From Thermostichus lividus PCC 6715 (lineage in GTDB: Bacteria; Cyanobacteriota; Cyanobacteriia; Thermosynechococcales; Thermosynechococcaceae), in the NCBI RefSeq assembly GCF_002754935.1, contig NZ_CP018092.1, forward strand, positions 1,736,001-1,800,000: a DNA stretch of 64,000 nucleotides. Direction: 5' to 3'. The translations under genes were made by a program, and so were the position numbers. Positions 46,305 to 55,538 of the stretch are shown one piece after another; position 1 is the stretch's first letter; every line of letters begins with the position of its first letter. The notes below the pieces were generated by a model. It was not told the origin of the DNA and did no database searches. It was given only the letters and a program-made list of their open reading frames with translations.

Positions 46305-47618
46305 ATGCATTTTTGGAAATCGGAATGGAAACCCCTATTGTGGATTGTGGTGGGTTTCCTCCTGTGTTTTTACCTCCCTGTGGAACTGATTCAAAATTCA
46401 GAACGGCTGAGAAATGCTGTTTTTGAATCGTTGTACCTGGTGCGTTGGTATGCGCAAGAACATGTTCTACTGTGTCTGATTCCCGCCTTCTTTATTGCCG
46501 GCGCGATCGCCGTGTTCATTTCCCAGGATGCGGTGATGAAATACCTGGGGGCTAATGCGAATAAAGTGCTGGCCTACAGTGTGGCCTCGGTGTCCGGCAC
46601 CATTCTGGCTGTCTGTTCCTGTACGGTTTTACCGCTATTTGCCGGAATTTATCGCATGGGGGCTGGTTTAGGCCCTGCCACAGCCTTTCTCTATTCGGGA
46701 CCGGCCATTAACGTTTTAGCGATTATCATGACGGCTCGCATTCTGGGTCTCCAGTTGGGCATTGCAAGGACAGTGGGGGCGATCGCCTTCAGCGTCATTA
46801 TTGGGTTGCTGATGGCGTTCATTTTTCGCAAAGAAGAACTGGAGAAAATCGACGCTCAAGCAGGATTTCCCGAACCGGAAGTGGCCCGTCCACTGTGGCA
46901 AAATACCCTGTTTTTTGCCGTGATGGTGGGGATTCTGGTCTTTGCCAACTGGGCAAAACCCACGGAAATGGTAGGCACTTGGGCCGCGATTTATGCCGCG
47001 AAGTGGTGGATTACGGGCGGATTGGCGATCGCCCTGGCAGCCATTCTCATTACCTGGTTTGGCCTCAATACGGGCAAAGTGGTTTTAATTGCAGCCGTGA
47101 CGGCTGTTTTGGCCTTCCGAGTTCCGGAACAGCCAATGGTGGCCTTTGGGGCGGGCGTCATCGGGCTATCCTGGCTGACCAGCACCAACAAGGATGAAGC
47201 GGGGGAATGGTTTGCTTCCTCCTGGGACTTTGCCAAACAAATTCTGCCGCTGTTGTTGCTGGGGGTGATCGTGGCGGGTGCGTTGCTCGGTCGTCCGGGA
47301 CATGAAGGCTTAATCCCGTCAGAGTGGGTAACACGGGCAGTCGGCGGCAATTCCTTGCTATCAAACTTTGTGGCGGCGTTTGCGGGCGCGTTTATGTACT
47401 TTGCTACGCTGACCGAGGTTCCGATTCTGCAAGGCTTAATTGGCAGTGGCATGGGTCAAGGCCCTGCCTTAGCCCTGTTGCTAGCAGGCCCTGCGCTGTC
47501 ATTACCCAATATGCTGGTGATTCGCAGCATTATGGGGACGAAGAAAACGGTGGTGTTTGTGTCGTTGGTGGTGGTCATGGCAACCATTTCGGGAATGGTG
47601 TATGGGGCATTTTTCTAA
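46305..47618 (+). CDS. YraQ/ArsP-like permease (DUF318) with CSC motif
   Basis: A 437-residue integral membrane protein with about ten helices. The family signature is in the first half: VSGTILAVCSCTVLPLFAGIYRMGAGLGPATAFLYSGPAINVLAIIM, where CSC is the likely substrate thiol site; a matching FMYFATLTEVPILQGLIGSGMGQGPALALLLAGPALSLPNML lies in the second half. ArsP relatives export trivalent organoarsenicals; the substrate here is not known. The start at 46305 follows AGGAGG by seven to eight bases, while a longer in-frame start lies at 46281. It is the third gene of the MerR cassette. Confidence 0.85.
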   Translation: MHFWKSEWKPLLWIVVGFLLCFYLPVELIQNSERLRNAVFESLYLVRWYAQEHVLLCLIPAFFIAGAIAVFISQDAVMKYLGANANKVLAYSVASVSGTILAVCSCTVLPLFAGIYRMGAGLGPATAFLYSGPAINVLAIIMTARILGLQLGIARTVGAIAFSVIIGLLMAFIFRKEELEKIDAQAGFPEPEVARPLWQNTLFFAVMVGILVFANWAKPTEMVGTWAAIYAAKWWITGGLAIALAAILITWFGLNTGKVVLIAAVTAVLAFRVPEQPMVAFGAGVIGLSWLTSTNKDEAGEWFASSWDFAKQILPLLLLGVIVAGALLGRPGHEGLIPSEWVTRAVGGNSLLSNFVAAFAGAFMYFATLTEVPILQGLIGSGMGQGPALALLLAGPALSLPNMLVIRSIMGTKKTVVFVSLVVVMATISGMVYGAFF

Positions 47619-47719
47619 ACCCAAAGGGTTTTGGCAAGCGCTGCTTGACGCCATTGCTAGTTTTGATGCTGGGAGCAATCGGTTTAGGGGCTTGGATGGG
47701 TTATCAGGAGGCATGTTGA
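47604..47719 (+). CDS. possible small membrane peptide between permease and CopZ-like gene
   Basis: A hydrophobic run TPLLVLMLGAIGLGAWMGYQEAC ends with a TGA that overlaps the ATG of the next gene as TGATG, a sign of coupling. An ATG inside the permease end (47604) reads MGHFSKPKGFWQALL in another frame. The two join only if one T is removed near 47646. So this may be a 38-residue membrane peptide with an indel, a shorter peptide with a non-ATG start, or chance. Confidence 0.3.
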
Positions 47720-48132
47720 TGAATTGTCCCCACGATCGCAGCCAAGGAAAACCTGTCAAAGTGCTGACATTGAAAAGCCTCCTAGTACCCCAGGCGCTCG
47801 AACGACTCAATTCTCAGGCAGACTATCAATTTTGTAGCAGCGCCAATTGTCCCATTGTTTACTTTTCAGCAGAGGGAGACACGTTCACCACCAGCGATCT
47901 GAAAGTACCTATGTTTCAAAAAGATCCCGCTAAGGAGGTGCCGGTTTGCTACTGTTTTGGCTGGACGCGCCAGCGGCTTCAACAAGATCTGGAACAGCAC
48001 GGGCAAACTTTAGCGATCGCTGCCATTACCGCTCACATCCAAGCCGGACGCTGTGGGTGCGAGGTCAATAACCCCCAAGGGAGTTGCTGTCTGAAAAACG
48101 TTCGCGATTATCTGAGTGGGCGACAGGAGTAG
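47719..48132 (+). CDS. CopZ-like iron-sulfur metallochaperone
   Basis: A 137-residue protein matching the N-terminal domain of archaeal CopZ, which binds zinc and a 2Fe-2S cluster. Cysteine motifs in order: C3 near the start, FCSSANCPIVYF (residues about 39-50), VCYCFGWT (about 80-87), RCGCEVNNPQGSCCL (about 112-126). The heavy-metal-associated C-terminal domain of AfCopZ is absent. In other genomes such proteins sit beside metal ATPases or mer/ars genes. The start at 47719 is chosen because AGGAGG lies seven bases upstream. It is the last gene of the cassette by spacing. Confidence 0.8.
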   Translation: MNCPHDRSQGKPVKVLTLKSLLVPQALERLNSQADYQFCSSANCPIVYFSAEGDTFTTSDLKVPMFQKDPAKEVPVCYCFGWTRQRLQQDLEQHGQTLAIAAITAHIQAGRCGCEVNNPQGSCCLKNVRDYLSGRQE

Positions 48133-48229
48133 CACTTTGGGGAATCGTTCTGGCGCTGATTGAGAATCGAGGCTTCATCTGGTTGGAAGTCAGATGACCT
48201 ATGATCAATGTACGCATGGCGAGGGTTTT

Positions 48230-48796
48230 ATGCAGTCCACCAACACCAATCCAGTCCGTTGGACAACGGCTGATCTGGCGATCTTTGACGGCGATCGCGC
48301 CAATCGCTATGAAATTATTGAGGGAGAACTGTTTGTGACCAGAGCGCCCGATTGGAAACACCAAGCCGTTTGTATCAATGTTGGAACGGTGCTCAAGCTC
48401 TGGTCTGACCAGAGTGGGCTAGGGCAAGCCGCGATCAACCCTGGTATTGTGTTTTCGGAATCAGATGCTGTGATTCCTGATGTGGTGTGGGCTAGCCATG
48501 AGCGACTGGAGCAATTACTAGATGAGGCAGGACATCTCACAGCGGCTCCCGAACTGGTGGTTGAGGTGCTGTCACCGGGGAAGACAAATGAACAACGCGA
48601 CAGGGAAGCGAAGTTGAAGCTGTATTCGGTGCGGGGGGTGCTGGAATACTGGATTGTGAATGCTCAGTCCCAAAGTGTTGAAGTGTATCGCCGGGAGAAT
48701 GCGGTGCTGAAGCTGGTGGCAACGCTGTATCCGCAGGATGAATTGACCAGCCCGGTTTTGCCTAGTTTTCGCTGCCTGGTGAGCCAGCTTTTCTAG
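48230..48796 (+). CDS. Uma2-family PD-(D/E)xK endonuclease-like protein
   Basis: A 188-residue DUF820/Uma2 protein, a family hugely expanded in cyanobacteria with a restriction-like fold and unknown role. RYEIIEGELFV, IPDVVWASHERLE (aspartate), APELVVEVLSPGKTNEQRDREAKLKLY (glutamate and lysine of the active site) and VLEYWIVNAQSQSVEVYR are all present. The start at 48230 (MQSTNTNPVRW) follows GAGGG; an ATG at 48194 would add 12 residues. Unlike the copy at 27.5 kb it is complete. It lies about 100 bp after the CopZ-like gene, within the accessory island. Confidence 0.85.
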   Translation: MQSTNTNPVRWTTADLAIFDGDRANRYEIIEGELFVTRAPDWKHQAVCINVGTVLKLWSDQSGLGQAAINPGIVFSESDAVIPDVVWASHERLEQLLDEAGHLTAAPELVVEVLSPGKTNEQRDREAKLKLYSVRGVLEYWIVNAQSQSVEVYRRENAVLKLVATLYPQDELTSPVLPSFRCLVSQLF

Positions 48797-48816
48797 CTGC
48801 AAGGCATCAGCGTCAC

Positions 48817-48996
48817 CTATTGCCCTAACCGCAACCATCCAAAGAGGATTTGCAAAAGCCTGGCCAGCAAGACCACGGTACAGGCCATCGCCATGCCAAA
48901 TACCAACGCCAACAGTAATGCCACAATGGCAGTGGTCAAACTTCCAAACAGGTCGCCGCGCCAATTGCAAAAGTGAATGGGATTGATCAAGCTCAT
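48817..48996 (-). pseudogene. truncated, internally deleted SulP/BicA-type transporter
   Basis: A 59-codon frame starts MSLINPIHFCNWRGDLFGSLTTAIVALLLALVFGM, the N-terminus of SulP-family bicarbonate/sulfate transporters. It then jumps to CTVVLLARLLQILFGWLRLGQ, a segment that lies well further on in intact family members, and stops. At least one in-frame deletion and loss of most of the roughly 550-residue protein are implied. The start overlaps the stop of the universal-stress-protein remnant (ATGA), the order of a former usp-bicA operon. Confidence 0.6.
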
Positions 48997-49083
48997 CGAA
49001 ACACCAGGACAGGAATATTGCTACTGCGCAGACTTTGGGCAGTGGTGCTGCCAATGACCAATTTGTCATGTAAGTCGCGATAA
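48993..49083 (-). pseudogene. universal stress protein, 3' remnant
   Basis: Thirty codons reading RDLHDKLVIGSTTAQSLRSSNIPVLVF and a stop match the C-terminal strand-helix-strand of Usp-family proteins (VIGS then PVLV). Nothing upstream continues the domain, because the antiporter gene ends 40 bp away. Usp proteins commonly accompany SulP transporters. Decayed together with the bicA remnant. Confidence 0.5.
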
Positions 49084-49123
49084 CAGCTCGCTACGTCTAT
49101 CAACTACGGTGGTTGTTGCGTAC

Positions 49124-51373
49124 CTACGGCGGCAGGGGCACCGATCGCGCCGTTAGTTGATCCCCCAAACGGGTTAACTCTGTCCCTGCACCCGCCAACA
49201 GGAGACGATCCCCAGCCATTAACTTACAGTCCGGCGCAGGCTGAGAGAGGAGGGTTCCCTCCCGGCGTAACGCACGAATGGTCACAGTGTCTGGTAAGTG
49301 CAGATCGGCAATGGTCAGATGCCGCTCATTGATTTGACTGGGCAACATCAACCACAGAAACGATGTTTCGCCCTGAGGCACACTCACAGTGCCGCTAATC
49401 AGCGATTCAAAGGCTTTTAGCTCTGAGGGCTGGCCGATGATCAACAGGCGATCGCCCGCTTCTAGGCAGGTTTCACCACTAGGATAATCTACCTCTGTGC
49501 CATCTTGACGCACAATGGCCAGCAGCGTTACGCCAGTGAGCTGACGCAGTTGGATTTCCGCCAAGCTCATTCCCCTCACCGGCGAATCATCAGGGAGCAG
49601 GTACCAGCGACTGTTCATGTCCTGTGCTGCTTGGCGCAATAACCGTGCTGTTTTATCTGGCGAGGTATCGCCCCGCAAGTTTTCATAGTGGCTTTCACGC
49701 ACCTGTTGCACCTGTTGCTGGATAGCACGCTCACCCATGCCAAAGGTAAAGAACAGGTGGGCGGCTAGTTCCAAACTGGCTTCAAACTCCGGCTGCACAA
49801 CTTCCCGTGCCCCCAACTGGTAGAGCAGTTCAATATCGCGATCGCTATTGGCACGGACAATGACATCCAGCTCCGGCGCAAACTCAAGGGCACGCTTCAA
49901 ACACAGGCGGGTAGTCATACTATCCGGCAGGGCGATCGCCATCCCTAGGGCTGCTTCCACCCCAGCCTTTGCCAGAATCGTGGCACTGGCTGCATTCCCA
50001 TAGATATAAGGCAACTCCGCAGCTTTCACCTCATTGATGACACTCTCACTTTGCTCAATCACCAGAACCGGGTACTGTTGGTTTTGCAGCAGCGTGACCA
50101 AGCTTTTACCCACTCGACCATAGCCACAGACAATCACGTGATTGCGTTGGGGCAACTCCCCTAAATCCATCCCCAAAATCTCGTCCTCCTTGAGGACTTG
50201 CCGCAACCATGGTAAGTCTAACAGCAGCGGCACCAATTTCAGCAAAAAGGGTGTAACGACCAAGGTCACCGCCGTTGTGCCCAACGTCAGAAGGTAAACT
50301 TGCTGAGACACTAACCCTAGCCCCCGCCCCGCCGTCAGCAGCACAAAAGAAAACTCCCCAATTTGCGCCAAGCCAATCCCCGCCAGCAGTGAGGTTTTCC
50401 ACGTATAGCCAAAGAGCTTCACAATCGGGGTTGTAATTAAAAACTTACCGACAATCACCAAGCTCACCAATTCAATGATCAGATCCAGATGCTGCCAGAG
50501 AAAGATAGGATCAATGAGCATCCCAATTGAGGCAAAAAAGAGGGTTGTAAAAATATCCCGAATCGATTCCACGTAGTCAAGGGTTTGGTCAGCGTACTCC
50601 ACCTCAGAAATCATCAAACCGGCAATAAACGCGCCAATTTCAATCGATAGACCCAAATACTCCGTAAGCAGCGCAATCCCCAGACACAGCGCCACCACCC
50701 CCAACAAAAACAATTCCCGACTTTCGGTTTTCGCCAGCAGGCGCAGCAGGGGAGGCAATAGCCAAATCCCCGCCACCACCGCTCCCACGGCAATCAGGCC
50801 AATGGTTAGCACAGCTTCTCCCACCGCCCAGCCCAACTCCTCAAGGGGCTTATCCAAGGCAGGTAACACGGCCACCATTAGCCCTACCGCCAGATCCTGC
50901 ACCACTAACATCCCCAGCATAATCTGGCCTTGCAGGGATTCTAACTCGTTGCGATCCATCAAGCTGCGCAGTACCACTGCGGTTGAGGACAACGACAGCA
51001 CTGCCCCCAAAAAGATTCCCTGACTGGCAGAGGTCACCCAACCCACCCCCACCGAAATCAACGTTGTAACGGCGATCGTCAGCAGAATTTGCAACGTGCC
51101 ACCGCCTAAGCTAATGCCCTGTACCTTTTTAATTTCACCCAGGGAAAAGCTAACCCCCAAGGCAAAGAGCAAGAATGCGACCCCTAACTGCGCCAAGGCT
51201 TCAACTTGGGGGACTTCCCGCAGCAGCCCAAGCCCCGTTGGCCCCACCAGCATTCCAGCGAGCAGGTAGCCAAGGAGAATAGGCTGTCGTAGCAAGGCCG
51301 CCAGCACCCCACCCACCGCCGCTGCCCCCAGCACAACACCGAGGTCAATGACGAGGCGAAAGTCTTCATTCAT
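49124..51373 (-). CDS. CPA2 cation/proton antiporter with RCK domains (KefB/NapA type)
   Basis: A 749-residue inner- or thylakoid-membrane protein. About twelve helices of the CPA2 antiporter fold come first (GYLLAGMLVGPTGLGLL, LSLSSTAVVLRSLM, AFIAGLMISE). A TrkA-N nucleotide-binding domain follows (HVIVCGYGRVGKSLVTLLQ, about residues 413-530), then two TrkA-C domains (DDSPVRGMSLAEIQLRQLTGVTLLAI; SQINERHLTIADLHLPDTV). It would exchange K+ or Na+ for protons under ligand control. A ribosome site is not obvious. opcA lies 10 bp upstream on the same strand, so co-transcription is likely. Confidence 0.88.
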   Translation of the reverse strand: MNEDFRLVIDLGVVLGAAAVGGVLAALLRQPILLGYLLAGMLVGPTGLGLLREVPQVEALAQLGVAFLLFALGVSFSLGEIKKVQGISLGGGTLQILLTIAVTTLISVGVGWVTSASQGIFLGAVLSLSSTAVVLRSLMDRNELESLQGQIMLGMLVVQDLAVGLMVAVLPALDKPLEELGWAVGEAVLTIGLIAVGAVVAGIWLLPPLLRLLAKTESRELFLLGVVALCLGIALLTEYLGLSIEIGAFIAGLMISEVEYADQTLDYVESIRDIFTTLFFASIGMLIDPIFLWQHLDLIIELVSLVIVGKFLITTPIVKLFGYTWKTSLLAGIGLAQIGEFSFVLLTAGRGLGLVSQQVYLLTLGTTAVTLVVTPFLLKLVPLLLDLPWLRQVLKEDEILGMDLGELPQRNHVIVCGYGRVGKSLVTLLQNQQYPVLVIEQSESVINEVKAAELPYIYGNAASATILAKAGVEAALGMAIALPDSMTTRLCLKRALEFAPELDVIVRANSDRDIELLYQLGAREVVQPEFEASLELAAHLFFTFGMGERAIQQQVQQVRESHYENLRGDTSPDKTARLLRQAAQDMNSRWYLLPDDSPVRGMSLAEIQLRQLTGVTLLAIVRQDGTEVDYPSGETCLEAGDRLLIIGQPSELKAFESLISGTVSVPQGETSFLWLMLPSQINERHLTIADLHLPDTVTIRALRREGTLLSQPAPDCKLMAGDRLLLAGAGTELTRLGDQLTARSVPLPP

Positions 51374-51383
51374 CCAAGGGTTC

Positions 51384-52729
51384 CTAAGGGATCAAGTCTA
51401 ACAGTTGTAAGACCGCGGCAAAGCTCTCAGTATATAGCACATCCTGCCCCCAGCGTTGCAGTTCTTGGCTCAGGAGCAGCTCAGCAGTCTGATCCGTTAA
51501 GGGAGTCACATGGTAGGTACGGCACATCTGAGCACTGCCGCCCGATTCCATGCGCATGCAGCCACGTGTCTCCGAGCAAATAATCGTACAACAATCTGCC
51601 TCTGGATTGCTAGAGGTGAGTTTGAGATCAATTAAGTCCCCCAGAACCAAACCGCTGTCGCCGGTGGGAATGCCTGCTAACTCTGCTTTAATCAGCCGCT
51701 CATCTGAACCCACCAGTTCAATGTGGTAGAGGTCATAGTCGCCACTTTCGAGGGTGACGCGACGGGGTTGCCACTGTAAGCGGGACGCCAGCCACCCCAG
51801 ATACATTAATGCTTGGGCAGGATTGCCTTTTTCGTAGTCAATCACGACCTGATCAATCTCCTTGACCGCTAGCCGTCGTTCCGGTGGGTCAAAGGCTTCA
51901 GCCGCTAATTCTTGCCATGCCCCAGTCGCCGCCAGTTTAGATCGGTAATTGGCAATCCTTGCTGCAATAGGTCAGCAAGGGTACGAAATGTGCTAGTGGG
52001 CACCAGAAACTCACTAGAGTCAACAATAATCCGGCTAAATTTGGGGGCAAGGGTTTGAAACAGATCAAGGTTATGTTGCAAATCCCCTTTCCACCAGAGG
52101 AAGCGGGGTAAGTCGCGAATGACCAAGGACTGCAAGAGTGGCTCAACCCGCGCAAAGGCGGCATGGGTTCCCTTAAGGGTAATGTACTCGCAGCAGATCA
52201 GGGAACTGCGGACTTTTTTGTTAATGGGACAGTAGGCGGCCACTTGGGCGGTAATACCCGTATCGTCGCCAAGGGTTGGGCACAGGGCAATGACGCGACA
52301 GGGATTTTGACTGGCGATCGCGTCGGCAACACTGCCACCGCGCACATCCATGGCATAGCGATCCGGACGAGTCATTCCTTTAGCCGCTTGGGCAGCATAT
52401 TCCTGCTGTAGGATCTGGCGTAGCTCAGGGGACGGTCGGCCGGTAATGGGCAACCCGTAATCTTTTTGCGCCGATCGCAGGGCTGCTTGCATCCGCGGCC
52501 CCAGAATACCATCAATTGGACCGCTGTAGTAGCCCAAAGCGGCAAGAAGTTGTTGCGTATCGTCCGCTTCGTAAACAACGAGGGTAAACGTTGTAGCTCG
52601 CACTGCTGCAGGGGCATTGCCATCTCCCCCATGGCTGACCCAGATTTGGCTGAGGCTGTGTTCAATATCATCAAGGGAGACATCAACTGGATCTTGAAGG
52701 GCGACAAGGGGCGTAGATTCGCTGGACAT
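51384..52729 (-). CDS. opcA: glucose-6-phosphate dehydrogenase assembly protein OpcA (frameshifted as sequenced)
   Basis: An allosteric partner that activates cyanobacterial Zwf and links it to thioredoxin. The N-terminal 274 codons (with a peptidoglycan-binding-like repeat, LLAALGYYSGPIDGILGPRMQAALR, residues about 60-110) and the last roughly 175 codons are in different frames. The break is the four-C run 51920-51923; one more base joins LNWRRLGAWQELAAEAFDPPERR and gives about 448 residues, the expected size. A cysteine cluster (CCTIICSETRGCMRM) near the C-terminus is a candidate redox site. It lies downstream of zwf and fbp. Confidence 0.88.
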
Positions 52730-52837
52730 AACTGAAGTACCTGTATTACGTCGATTCGATTGATTAAGGAGTGCCTAGGGGGTGAGCCTTTTACATGCCT
52801 ATGATTTCTATGATGCGTAATTTGGCCGCCATCTATC

Positions 52838-54367
52838 CTACAGGCGTCGCCAGCGACGACCGTCAGCGTTAATCATCGCTTCGGCGGCATCCGGATCCCA
52901 TGTCCCCGCTTCGTAGGTGGGAATTAACGCCGGATCGCTAGGCGCCTCCCAAGCGCTCAGGACGGGCATCACCACCTGCCATGCCGCTTCCACTTCATCT
53001 GCGCGGGTAAAGAGGGTTTGATCCCCAAGCATACAGTCTAGTAACAGGCGGGCGTAGGCATCAGCAGTGGCCATACCAAAGGACGCCCCATAGCTAAAGT
53101 CCATTTCCACCGTGCGCGATCGCAAGTCAGCACCGGGCATTTTGGCCTCAAAGCGTAGGGCAATGCCCTCGTTGGGCTGGATGCGCATGGTCAGGATGTT
53201 CGGGTTCGTCTGGCGCGCCGCTGACTGAAAAATCAAGAGGGGGACTTGGCGAAATTGAATCGAAATTTCCGTTACCTTTTTTGCAAGGCGTTTGCCGGTG
53301 CGCAAATAAAAGGGCACCCCCTGCCAGCGCCAGTTATCAATGAGCAGCTTCAAGGCGACGTAGGTCGGGGTGGTGGAGGTGGCACTGACTCCCGGCTCTT
53401 CGCGGTAGCCCACCACGGGCTTACCCTTCATCCACCCAGCACGGTATTGCCCCCGCACCGCACAGGCATCAAGGTTATCGAGATTTGCCAGCCGAGTGGC
53501 CTGTAGCACCTTCACCTTTTCGTTGCGAAGGCTGTCGGCATCAAGGGCATTGGGGGGTTCCATCGCCGTCAGTGCGAGTAGTTGGAGCATGTGGTTTTGC
53601 ACCATATCCCGCAGGGCACCAGAGGTTTCGTAGTAGCCTGCCCGGTCTTCTACACCAACGGTTTCGGCCACGGTAATCTGGACATGATCGACGTACTGCC
53701 GATTCCAAAGTGGCTCAAAAATCGCATTGGCAAAGCGAAACACCATCAGGTTTTGGACGGTTTCTTTCCCTAGGTAGTGGTCAATACGATAGACCTGCTC
53801 TTCTTTACAAACGGACTGCACCACTTGGTTGAGGGACTGGGCAGAGGTGAGATCGCGACCAAAGGGCTTTTCAATGACTAGTCGCCGCTTTTGGGGGTTG
53901 GCTAACAGCCCTGCCGCCCCAAGTTGCTGAATGCCTTCCACAAAAAAGTTAGGAGACACTGCAAGGTAAAAAACATAGTTTCCGCGGGTCTGCCGCTTTT
54001 CGTCGAGATCCGCAAGCAAGCCCTTAAGTTTGCTATAGGTGTTCGGATCGTCCATATTCCCGGCACAGTAGTAAAGCCCTTGGGCAAACTCCTGCCAGAG
54101 GGGTTCCGCTTGGATGCCGCCGCCAAATTCCTCCACTCCCTTGCGCAGGTGCTCCCGGAAATAGTCGTCACTCCAGTCCCGACGGGCAACGCCAACAACA
54201 GTGATCTCGGCAGGCAGGCGGTGTTCTAACTTGAGTTGATAAATCGAGGGAATCAGTTTGCGTTGGGTGAGGTCGCCAGTCGCGCCAAAAATCACCAAAA
54301 TAAGTGGCTCTGGGGTGCGTTCTTGACGTAAGCCTACCCGCAGCGGATTTTCAAACAGCGTGACCAT
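52838..54367 (-). CDS. zwf: glucose-6-phosphate dehydrogenase
   Basis: The first step of the oxidative pentose-phosphate pathway, making NADPH in the dark. 509 residues with the nucleotide-binding [15 protein letters not shown] and the substrate signature [13 protein letters not shown] (catalytic histidine), also [13 protein letters not shown]. It starts three bases after the fbp stop and is followed after 108 bp by opcA, the standard cyanobacterial fbp-zwf-opcA arrangement. OpcA and thioredoxin are the known regulators in the family. No oddity in length or frame. Confidence 0.95.
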   Translation of the reverse strand: MVTLFENPLRVGLRQERTPEPLILVIFGATGDLTQRKLIPSIYQLKLEHRLPAEITVVGVARRDWSDDYFREHLRKGVEEFGGGIQAEPLWQEFAQGLYYCAGNMDDPNTYSKLKGLLADLDEKRQTRGNYVFYLAVSPNFFVEGIQQLGAAGLLANPQKRRLVIEKPFGRDLTSAQSLNQVVQSVCKEEQVYRIDHYLGKETVQNLMVFRFANAIFEPLWNRQYVDHVQITVAETVGVEDRAGYYETSGALRDMVQNHMLQLLALTAMEPPNALDADSLRNEKVKVLQATRLANLDNLDACAVRGQYRAGWMKGKPVVGYREEPGVSATSTTPTYVALKLLIDNWRWQGVPFYLRTGKRLAKKVTEISIQFRQVPLLIFQSAARQTNPNILTMRIQPNEGIALRFEAKMPGADLRSRTVEMDFSYGASFGMATADAYARLLLDCMLGDQTLFTRADEVEAAWQVVMPVLSAWEAPSDPALIPTYEAGTWDPDAAEAMINADGRRWRRL

Positions 54368-54370
54368 GAG

Positions 54371-55423
54371 TTAAACCTGTAGGACAGTTGTGTTGGCATC
54401 GGCTTGCTGAATAAAGGATTCCACGAGTTCTACATTCTGCTGACTGCCGATAATGAGGGGGGTGCGCATGTGCAGATGGTTGGGCACAATATCCAAAAGG
54501 GGCTGAGTGCCATTGCTGGCTTTGCCTCCCGCTTGCTCCACTAAAAAGGCAATGGGGGCAGATTCGTAGAGCAGCCGCAGTTTACCCTCGGGATTTTTCT
54601 GGGTGCCGGGATAAAGAAAAACCCCTCCCTGCATAAGAATGCGGTGGATGTCTCCCACTAAGGCACCGCTATAGCGGGCACTGTACCCCGGCTGGCGATG
54701 GACATGGCGGACATAATTGCGAATGGATTCATCCCATGCCCAGAAGTTGCCTTCGTTAACGCTATAGATGGAACCGCTGGCAGGCATTTGTAGGTTTTCA
54801 ATGGCGAGGATAAATTCCCCTAGGCTGGGATCTAAGACAAACACATGGGTGCCCTTGCCAATGGAATAGACCAGCATGGTACTTGGGCCATAGAGAATGT
54901 AGCCCGCTGCAATTTGCTTGTGGCCGTTTTGGAGTAAATCTGCGGCATTGCCATCCAGATCATTCCCCTCTTGCTGGCGAATCGCAAAGATGGAGCCAAC
55001 GTTGAGGTTGATATCCACGTTGGAAGAGCCATCTAAGGGATCGTACAGGAGGGTATAGCGACCGATGGGACAGTTTTCAGGAATGTAGTAGGGCGTTGCC
55101 ATTTCTTCTGAGGCAAGGCGGCAGACTAAGCCACTTTGCTTGAAGACGGAAATAAATACTTCGTTGGCGTAGAGATCCATTTTCTTGACATCTTCGCCCT
55201 GAACATTCACTGCCCCTGTAAATCCGAGTACTCCCTCCATTAAGCCAGCACGGCTAAGGCGGCGGGCAATGAGCTTCCCTGCTAGGGCAATCCGATTCAT
55301 GAGGGCGCTGAGGTCTTGGGCAGCAGCATCAAAACTTTGCAGTTGCTGCAAGACGTGACGAGATAGGGTACGACAATCGCGATCAAGAGTTTGTTCGTGG
55401 GTGTCGGTTGGGGATTCGGCCAT
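54371..55423 (-). CDS. fbp: fructose-1,6-bisphosphatase, class I
   Basis: Hydrolyses fructose-1,6-bisphosphate in gluconeogenesis and the Calvin cycle. 350 residues with the class I metal site [22 protein letters not shown] and substrate segments ([30 protein letters not shown]). In cyanobacteria a separate class II enzyme usually handles both sugar bisphosphates in the light, and the class I gene clusters with zwf and opcA as here. It is the promoter-proximal gene of that cluster; the 304-bp gap upstream contains a palindromic repeat. Confidence 0.95.
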   Translation of the reverse strand: MAESPTDTHEQTLDRDCRTLSRHVLQQLQSFDAAAQDLSALMNRIALAGKLIARRLSRAGLMEGVLGFTGAVNVQGEDVKKMDLYANEVFISVFKQSGLVCRLASEEMATPYYIPENCPIGRYTLLYDPLDGSSNVDINLNVGSIFAIRQQEGNDLDGNAADLLQNGHKQIAAGYILYGPSTMLVYSIGKGTHVFVLDPSLGEFILAIENLQMPASGSIYSVNEGNFWAWDESIRNYVRHVHRQPGYSARYSGALVGDIHRILMQGGVFLYPGTQKNPEGKLRLLYESAPIAFLVEQAGGKASNGTQPLLDIVPNHLHMRTPLIIGSQQNVELVESFIQQADANTTVLQV

Positions 55424-55538
55424 GAGACCCTCCCTACGTGGAGATGCATCTAGCCCCCATCGTAAAAGTTATTTTTCAGGAGAATGTAACTCTTTAGAAC
55501 AACTAAAGATTCTGTGGGCTTACGACGGCGATGGCGTG

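Noticed and set aside
47324-47719. A 131-codon plus-strand frame inside the permease gene
   Set aside because: Most of it is a shadow of the permease. Only its last 25-40 codons beyond the permease stop are considered as a possible small peptide.
48572-49069. A 165-codon minus-strand frame covering the gap before the antiporter
   Set aside because: It crosses the end of uma2 antisense. Its central part is the out-of-frame reading of the SulP and Usp remnants, which give much better family matches in their own frames.
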